64,000 bases of DNA, taken from contig OY754467.1 of NCBI GenBank assembly GCA_963575645.1, forward strand, positions 9,176,001-9,240,000, read 5' to 3'. The position numbers and the translations under genes are program-made. Positions within the stretch are counted from its first letter, which is position 1, and each line of letters starts with the position of its first letter. The DNA comes from Xanthostigma xanthostigma (taxonomy: Eukaryota; Arthropoda; Insecta; Raphidioptera; Raphidiidae). Under the pieces are notes generated by a model that was not told where the DNA came from, ran no database searches, and was given only the letters and a program-made list of their open reading frames with translations. Of this stretch, positions 57,853 to 64,000 are shown one piece after another.

Positions 57853-58257
57853 TAGGGTTGCCATATCTAACCGGGGCCTCGTCGGGACACTCGGGGGGGG
57901 GGGGGGGGGGTGTAGAAATGAAACAAATTATTATACAACTATTTTTTTATGGACAACATTACATAGAACTTGCGGCAGAAGTCGTTGCCACACCATATTT
58001 TTCGGAAGATTTCACCTTTTTCAGCAAGTCTTCTTTCCCTTTAACGTATTTATAAAATTCTATTCACGTCAACTTGTAATTAAACTGGCACTGTAAGATA
58101 GATTCCAATAGAAAAAAAACGGTATTTTGGTAGCAACGGTTGGTGGCGACAGCGGCGACTCGCGAAATCGGGACAAAATTGGGTCTTGTCGGGATGTCGG
58201 GACGAGAAGGTCCATAACGGTGACAGTCCCGATATATCGGGACGGATGGCAACCCTA
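57853..58257. mobile_element. hAT-type MITE, perfect TSD GGTGAGAG, 18-G tract
   Basis: TAGGGTTGCCAT and ATGGCAACCCTA ends; GGTGAGAG at 57845-57852 and 58258-58265. 18 consecutive G at 57893-57910, and several CGGGAC words near the right end. 405 bp. Confidence 0.92.
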
Positions 58258-58423
58258 GGTGAGAGCCGAGAGGTGACACATGTAGACGCCTGGCGGAAAT
58301 AACTGATCGATTGATAATTTTCACTGGGTTAAATGCATAAAATTTACTGTTATATTGCAATCTTGCAACCCTTATGCGCATCTGTGGATGAAAGTAAAAA
58401 TACTAATTTCGCTATTAAAAAAT

Positions 58424-59756
58424 AGGGGTCGGTGGTAGAACAGTGAAAATTTAGGGTTATAAGCAGGGCCCTCGTAAGGCCTCACGCCGCCCGCGTGCGG
58501 ATTCATAATTGACGCCCCTTATTGGGGATAAACTCACTAGACGATATGCCAAATTGAAAAACGTTAAAAATCCTAAATAACTATAATACTGTAAGTGCAA
58601 TTAATAGAAACTTTGTTTCGTTGTCTTTTTGCAAATACTTCTTCATAGAATCAGACATTTTGTTTTTTCTTCTTGCCTAATTTTCTTAAGTTGCCGAAAT
58701 TGTGCACCCGAAGGTTTTTTTCTTTTGTTACTTTCCTGAAATGCAACAATGCTTCACTTCACATCGTCATTACAAAAGCGGGATGAAATAATTTTTAAGC
58801 AAAAATTATTTTAAAAAAGTCGAGCACAAGAACGAAACACAATCATTACATGGAGTTAAATTTAATTCTGAAATATATTCAATTAAAATGAAACACATTT
58901 AACAGTGAATTTTGAAAATTCACTCCGTACAGAGTGAACTTCAAAAATTCTCTCTTCACGTTAAAAAAATCACTCCGCGGAGTGTTCTCTACAAAAAAAG
59001 TTTACTCCGTGCGATTTTTCACGGCGTTCTTCTCCTGTCGTACTTATGAATGAAAGAAAAATTTAGTTTCACCACTGAGCTGAGAGAATTCATTAAGTCA
59101 AAATAATCATTAGTTTATCAATTAGTAAAAAGTATTTGTTGATTGAAAAATACTTTACTTCACTCGCACTCTTGCAGGAATCGACAGAAAAATTCAAGAT
59201 ATACGTAAACATACGCGGGAGTCTCCCGATAGGGGCGCCCTGTCTACGCGCTGATGTGAACTAACTATTGAATCGAAAACTGCGCGCGAAATATTTCGAA
59301 TTCGAATTTCATTAAAAAATAAATAACTACTCGTAAGAGTTTTCACGCAGGCAGTATGCAAATAAAATTGATATATAATATCAGTTATATATTTTTTCTA
59401 TACAGTACAAAAAACATAACACAACTAGGCCATTTGCCGCCCCTTGAATGTGCCGCCCGCGTGCATCGCACACATCGCACTATAGGGCGCGAGGGCCCTG
59501 GTTATAAGTATTTTTTATAATGGCAAATCATTAAATAAATTTAAAAAAAATTGTCTAAAAAATAAAAAAAAATTCTGTAGAGGGCCACCCTTATCACCTA
59601 GGAGTATAAAAAATAGCCTACGACCTATTCTCAGACTTACCAAGTACCTATACACAAAAAAATTTATAAAAATTTGGTCAAGCTGTTTCGGAGGTGTTCG
59701 ATAACAAACACTGTGACATGACATTTTTATATAATATATGTCTATTATATAGATTA
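58424..59756 (-). mobile_element. Helitron-like repeat interrupted by a hAT-type element
   Basis: GGGGTCGGTGGTAGAACAGT at the left and AAATAGCCTACGACC to GTTTCGGAGGTGTTCGATAA at the right belong to one repeat type common in Lepidoptera; the hAT-type element at 58464-59500 splits it. The CTAG end is missing. Confidence 0.6.
58464..59500. mobile_element. hAT-type element, perfect TSD GTTATAAG
   Basis: CAGGGCCCTCG and CGAGGGCCCTG ends; GTTATAAG at 58456-58463 and 59501-59508. 1,037 bp with GCCGCCCGCGTGC near both ends and no transposase frame. Inside, 58915-59010 has repeated CACTCCG words. Confidence 0.92.
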
Positions 59757-60371
59757 CTAGCGGTCCCGTCCGGTTTCACCCGGGTGTAAAAGAACGAATG
59801 GGGAAGGGAGGAACATGAGTAGTACACACATTCATCTTAGTTCACCGAAATGAATGTTGTGTCCAAACATGATGATCGGAGTTACCGTTCAAAAGTTTTT
59901 GTCGATAAAAAGCAGTATTTATACTTTTTTTAACTAATATTTTTTTTTTAATTAATTAAATAAAATTAAAATAAATTTAAATGTAAGCCTTAGAAGAAAT
60001 CAATGTAGAAAATAAAAAAAAATAAAAATGTATTCACCCAACGTAGGACTCGAACCCACGACCCTGATATTGACAGTCGTGTGCTCTACCGATTGAGCTA
60101 GCCGGCGTTGTATTCTGACAACGCTAATATGAGTATATTTAGTTAGTGCATTTCACCTGAATAGAAGCTTATTTTTGAGATACATTTTGCAACATTTTTC
60201 ATTATTGTTCCGCTCCTAATGGTCGTAGCCTGATTTTATATAGCCTATAGCCTTCCTCGATAAATGGGCTATCCAACAAAAAATTTTTTTTTTCAATTTG
60301 AATCAGTAGTTCTTGAGATTAGCGCGTTCAAACAAACAAACAAACTCTTCAGCTTTATATATTAGTATAGA
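59757..60371 (-). mobile_element. Helitron carrying a tRNA-like cassette (copy 2)
   Basis: 615 bp; CTAG at 59757-59760, 5' TCTATACTAATATATAAAG at 60371. It carries the same extra block as the copy at 21960 (AATGTAAGCCTTAGAAGAAA, AATGTAGAAAATAAAAAAA, then the tRNA-like part). Confidence 0.82.
60035..60106 (-). tRNA. tRNA-Lys-derived sequence with changed anticodon, probably a pseudogene
   Basis: The minus strand reads GGCTAGCTCAATCGGTAGAG, an anticodon loop ACTGTCAAT (GTC in place of CTT), and the B box GGTTCGAGTCC; the 3' end CGTTGGGTG still resembles tRNA-Lys. One C is lost from the 5' acceptor strand. Same Helitron position and orientation as the copy at 22346. Confidence 0.65.
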
Positions 60372-61077
60372 TTATAAAAGTGTGTTTGTTTCTTTGTTTG
60401 CCTCAGTTAATCTCAGAAAAAATTCTCTCACTGTTTAAAAGCCTATTTCTTCCCAAGTACATAGGTTCGAAACAGAAAGGGAATGAGCATTGAGCGAAAA
60501 TATAAAGCAATGTCTGAACTAAATACAGTAAAGTGACATTTTTAAAATTTAGGGAAGTTGGCACTTTTAGGTACAGAGAGCGAGCACATCGATTGTAGTC
60601 TTCCACATTAAAAAGGATTTTCAATAAAATTTAATGAGTTTATTTTTAATTATTAAAATTTACCATATAAGTGAAAAATTGATTTAATTAACTAACGACT
60701 TCATATATTATGTAAAAAACAGGCTGACCGTGAAACCCATTGTCTCATGATGTCAGTTTTCGTCTATTATTTTATTTTTTTTCTGTTTGTGGTCGATTCA
60801 ATAATTGAATAAAGAATAATTTTTTGGGTCTCAATTTAAATTCATCAGTGGTTGCGCAATCTGAAAAACTATCCTAAAATTGCACAAATAAAGCCAGGGA
60901 CACATGGAAACTTTAACGGCCTTAACCTCAGAAATAATTCAACCTAAGCTAAGAGAATCCAGAAATCAGATAATTTCCTTCTAGATTTCACAAACTGCTC
61001 AATTATGTCGAAGTTTGTCCGATTCTAATTTTGGTAAATTAAAAAGTTAGATCGAAATTGGTTAAAAAATTCGTAAG
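60372..61077. other. No gene seen
   Basis: AT-rich intron sequence. Confidence 0.35.
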
Positions 61078-61340
61078 GTTTCTGTGAATCGGGGACACCA
61101 CGTTTAGCTGGGGCCCCAAGCAACTGATTATTTTGCTTATGGGTAAATCCGGCCCTGATTGTAAAAGAAACGCTCATTATTTTTCCAGTACTTCTTTGCC
61201 TCCCAATTCCTTACCAATACAATGCAAAGGTGTATAATGGAATGTTTGTCTGCAATTACGATTTCTTGTGATATTTTTGAGATTTGTGGGCATTTTTTCG
61301 AGCGCAAATCCGAGAGGACGCAATCCACAATGCGATTATG
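61078..61340 (-). mobile_element. Possible hAT-like terminus and an unassigned minus-strand ORF
   Basis: The minus strand reads CAGGGCCGGATTTACCCATA from 61157 leftwards, a hAT-like end; no partner was found. Adjoining it, the minus frame 61137-61328 (KISQEIVIADKHSIIHLCI) has no domain I recognise; a GTAAGG donor-like site lies inside it. Confidence 0.35.
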
Positions 61341-62035
61341 ATTATTTTATTGGACTATATCACAGCACAAAATTTTGAGTACGCGAAATCAGAATCTTAC
61401 CATGACGCTACACTGCCTAAGCCATTTTTTTAGGGGGAGGGGCGTGATAAAATCAAAATTCTTACGAACATCTAAACGTAACAGTTTGACAGACACTGGT
61501 TCGAGGTAATTTTACCGAGTCATCGTAGGCAATAAAATAATAAGCACAATGATAAGCGAGAAATATTACCTCTGCATTTTTAATCAGATTCTAATTAATT
61601 TTTCTTCGAACCTTTTTGAAATTTACCTTTTGATGTGTATCTCGATCTATAGATTTGAAACAATGTTAATGAAAGTTAAATTTAAAAGAGATCTTTTGAA
61701 CCGCGCGCGGTCGTTTTTTTATAATCTCGTCAGTTGCATTTGACATTTTTAATTATAGCTGGATAATAACATCAGCTAATAATAGTTTTTTTTTCCTTAA
61801 CAATAATTATTACCAAGAAATGTTCATTAGTTGGCATTAAATGGTGGTTCTTGAAAATTTACCGCAGCGTAATGCAAAAGCTGTCACATTTGGCATTTGC
61901 AATCTGCTTTATAAAATACCATGACTTGAGTTCTATTAAATACTGTTTACAATAATTGACTTTGAGATTGTAAAAATTCGGGACCATCTGCAGAGCTGGA
62001 GAATATCTTATGTCGAGATACTGTTTTGTATCTTA
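61341..62035. other. No gene seen
   Basis: AT-rich intron sequence. Confidence 0.35.
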
Positions 62036-62037
62036 AG

Positions 62038-62375
62038 ACCGCTGCACACGAGGCTAGAAACGCTGCTAGAAGTTCTGCTAGCCGGTAGGTTGGGTACGAA
62101 GCTGGAAATGACGTCACTGCGGCTGGCCTGCTAGCTCACAAGATAGGTTTTAAAATTAGAACAGGGGCTATTTCCCCTGCGCTGTTAGGTATGAGCAAGA
62201 ACCAATCAGGAAGCAGTATCTTGTCACGTGGGCACTTGAACAAACGCCCACAAATCAACATGGCGTCATTCTGCTCAGAGTCAGACAACAGCCACGTTTT
62301 GCTCTGTGTTTATATATTCGAACTGTCACTGCGCGCGCATCAGATTTATCCACAAAACAAGCTTGAGTTTTGACG
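62038..62375. mobile_element. MITE, GGCCGCTGCACACG family, partial copy
   Basis: CCGCTGCACACGAGGCTAGA at the left, then GACGTCACTGCGGCTGGCCT, to CCACAAAACAAGCTTGA at the right. It is in the opposite orientation to the 30402 copy. Confidence 0.72.
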
Positions 62376-62699
62376 GTGATTACTCTGATGTCCAGAAATT
62401 TAAATGAATTTAAAAATATCTGTTTGAAGACAGAAAAATGTATCGCAGATTCGAGCATAAATGCTCTTGCCTTGCGGCCACAGATATCACGATACGGAGT
62501 CCGTTTACAGTTTGCGCCGAATACCTTTGGCCAATCACCTGACCCCGAGCTGCTCTCACCTATCTAATTTTTTACCGATTGGTGTTTAGGTTTGCAATTG
62601 TAAAGCAAAATTAATAGTTTTCTCCATTCGTAATAATAAAGTTTTCAGATTACACTATAGTGCTCTTATACCTGCATCCGGTGAAGTGTTTATGAAATA

Positions 62700-62922
62700 A
62701 TAGCGACCCGGTCCGGCTTCGCCCGAGTTTCTAGATTACTACCTTTGTATCGTCGACTTATGTTGCAAAATTGCTCTCTGCGAAAAGCACTTTTATTTTA
62801 ACGCGATAATATATAGCCTATGCCCCTCTTGAAGGTCCATTCTAAATAGGTATTGGTGAAATCGGATGAGTAGTTTCGGAGATTACGTCCTACATACAAA
62901 CTTTACCTCTTTATAATATTAG
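62700..62922 (-). mobile_element. Non-autonomous Helitron, second family
   Basis: Begins TAGCGACCCGGTCCGGCTTC and ends CTTTACCTCTTTATAATATT; same family as 32435 and 57627. Confidence 0.75.
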
Positions 62923-64000
62923 TTTTGACAAAGACGGAAAATTGCGAGCAGAATTCGCGCCCTGAGGGTTAAAAAAATTGAATTTGTCATGTAATAATTC
63001 TACACAGAATGTTAGAAATTAATAATTTTCGGATTATTTTCGTTTAATCATGCTATGATACATTCCTTCGTGCCAAATTTCAAACTTCTAGGTCAACAAG
63101 TAGTACCTTATCAGTTTTGATGAGTGAACGAGAATCATCGCATTATTTTTTGAAAAGCCATATTTTTTATTGCATAGATATAGAAGCTTGTTTTTTATAC
63201 AGGACTCCAACTATGGGCTTATAGACCTTAGTATTTTGATATTCATTTCAATTAGATTCTTTTGACCGTTCCTGACAAAAAAACAAGTGTGCTTTAGACC
63301 ACACGATTTTAAAGTGAATTTACAATCTCATTCACTTTAAATGTACAATATTTAATGTATTGAACAAAATATTACTTTTTTCTGTCACCCGATAGCGCCA
63401 CTGGCAAGTAAAGTATGTGTCATTCTATTGTTAGTACTGCTTATATTTTCGGCCACCTGACGGCGCCACTAGTCAGTGAAGTATTTGTCATCATCTTTCT
63501 ATCTTCACTAACTTATATCTCCCTCTCAACTTCCGTTCGCTTACTTCCCAAGTCAAGCGTGCGTAAAGAAGTTTTACTTCAAAAGGTCTTGAAGGACATA
63601 CAGACGGGCAACAAAATTATTCCATAAATATTCCGTTTTTTTTTTTAATTCTGATATACGGACACCTAAAAATAGTACTAGCTGTTGGTGACCTTAAAAA
63701 ATATAGTCAGTACAGACGTTCTCAAGTGATGCCAGTACAAACAGAAAGACATTCGTTCTAAAAAGGCGTTCATCTAAATATCATACCTACAAGAAAACAA
63801 AATTACAGACAAATGTCCCGTTTTTATTTTATTTATTTGTAGTTGATTCACCCAGTATATTTGTAGTTATTTTATTCTACAATAAATCGGTGAGTGATTG
63901 AGTTAGTACGGACGGAATGTATGTAGTGTATATTTTTGCGACCAGCGCATATATATAGTTAGAGAACTGGTTATATTAAGTCCATTAAAAGCAATCGTGA
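62923..64000. other. No gene seen
   Basis: AT-rich. GGCGCCACTAGTCAGTGAAG at about 63462 and the GCGTAAAGAAGTTTTACTTC motif at about 63560 belong to a dispersed repeat also seen at 51563 and, in weaker form, at 31835 and 7990. Confidence 0.4.

Larger units (their letters stand above)
57583..64000 (+). other. Egfr: Egfr intron 2, 5' part (runs off the window)
   Basis: Begins GTAAGTGTTA after the ectodomain exon. No further EGFR-like reading frame is seen to the end of the window, so at least 6.4 kb here is intronic. It holds Helitron and hAT-type insertions, a second tRNA-carrying Helitron, a MITE and AT-rich sequence. Confidence 0.8.

Overview
This window is insect nuclear DNA, most likely from a moth or butterfly (Lepidoptera). 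It is AT-rich and intron-bearing, and it carries non-autonomous Helitrons with ends typical of Lepidoptera (TCTATACTAATATATAAAG at one end, a GC-rich hairpin and CTAG at the other). The order is an inference from repeat content and from the look of the receptor protein; the insect assignment is firm.

Only one host gene can be supported with confidence: the 5' part of the epidermal growth factor receptor gene (Egfr), on the + strand. Its signal-peptide exon is at 36303-36480. The next coding exon is at 56049-57582 and holds the L1, furin-like, L2 and start of the second Cys-rich domain. Both splice junctions are phase 1, and joining them gives GKICIGT, as in fly Egfr. Intron 1 is 19,568 bp. 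Intron 2 starts at 57583 and runs off the window. Together the two exons give about the first 570 residues of the receptor; transmembrane and kinase parts lie outside.

Everything else is mobile or repetitive DNA, or unassigned AT-rich sequence. Region by region: 0.5-4.8 kb is a nearly complete CR1-like LINE with both ORFs open; 4.9-5.6 kb is a 681-bp foldback element with 312-bp arms; 5.8-7.1 kb is a Helitron split by an internally deleted Tc1/mariner-like element; 8.4-16.8 kb holds a tRNA-headed SINE pair, four hAT-type MITEs and a LINE end; 17.2-18.2, 26.0-27.1, 29.5-30.0 and 35.1-35.7 kb hold copies of one TIR element with an attached hairpin; 18.8-19.6 kb is a 36-bp minisatellite that stays open in frame; 20.5-21.2 kb is a TIR element with ends TAACTTCCCGCT; 22.0-22.7 and 59.8-60.4 kb are Helitrons carrying a tRNA-Lys-derived cassette; 23.3-25.5 kb is tandem arrays; 30-34 kb has a MITE, a 35-bp array next to a promoter-like block, and a degenerate CTCGTC/GACGAG array. 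Intron 1 is packed with Helitrons, hAT-type MITEs, a pogo/Tigger remnant and foldbacks. Intron 2 starts with a Helitron piece and two hAT-type elements that have perfect 8-bp target duplications.

I found no CRISPR array, no rRNA and no complete host tRNA gene. The window does not, as far as I can read it, contain a new multi-gene system. Its most unusual content is the Helitrons with tRNA-like cargo, the long-armed foldback, and the nested insertions that can be read from target duplications.
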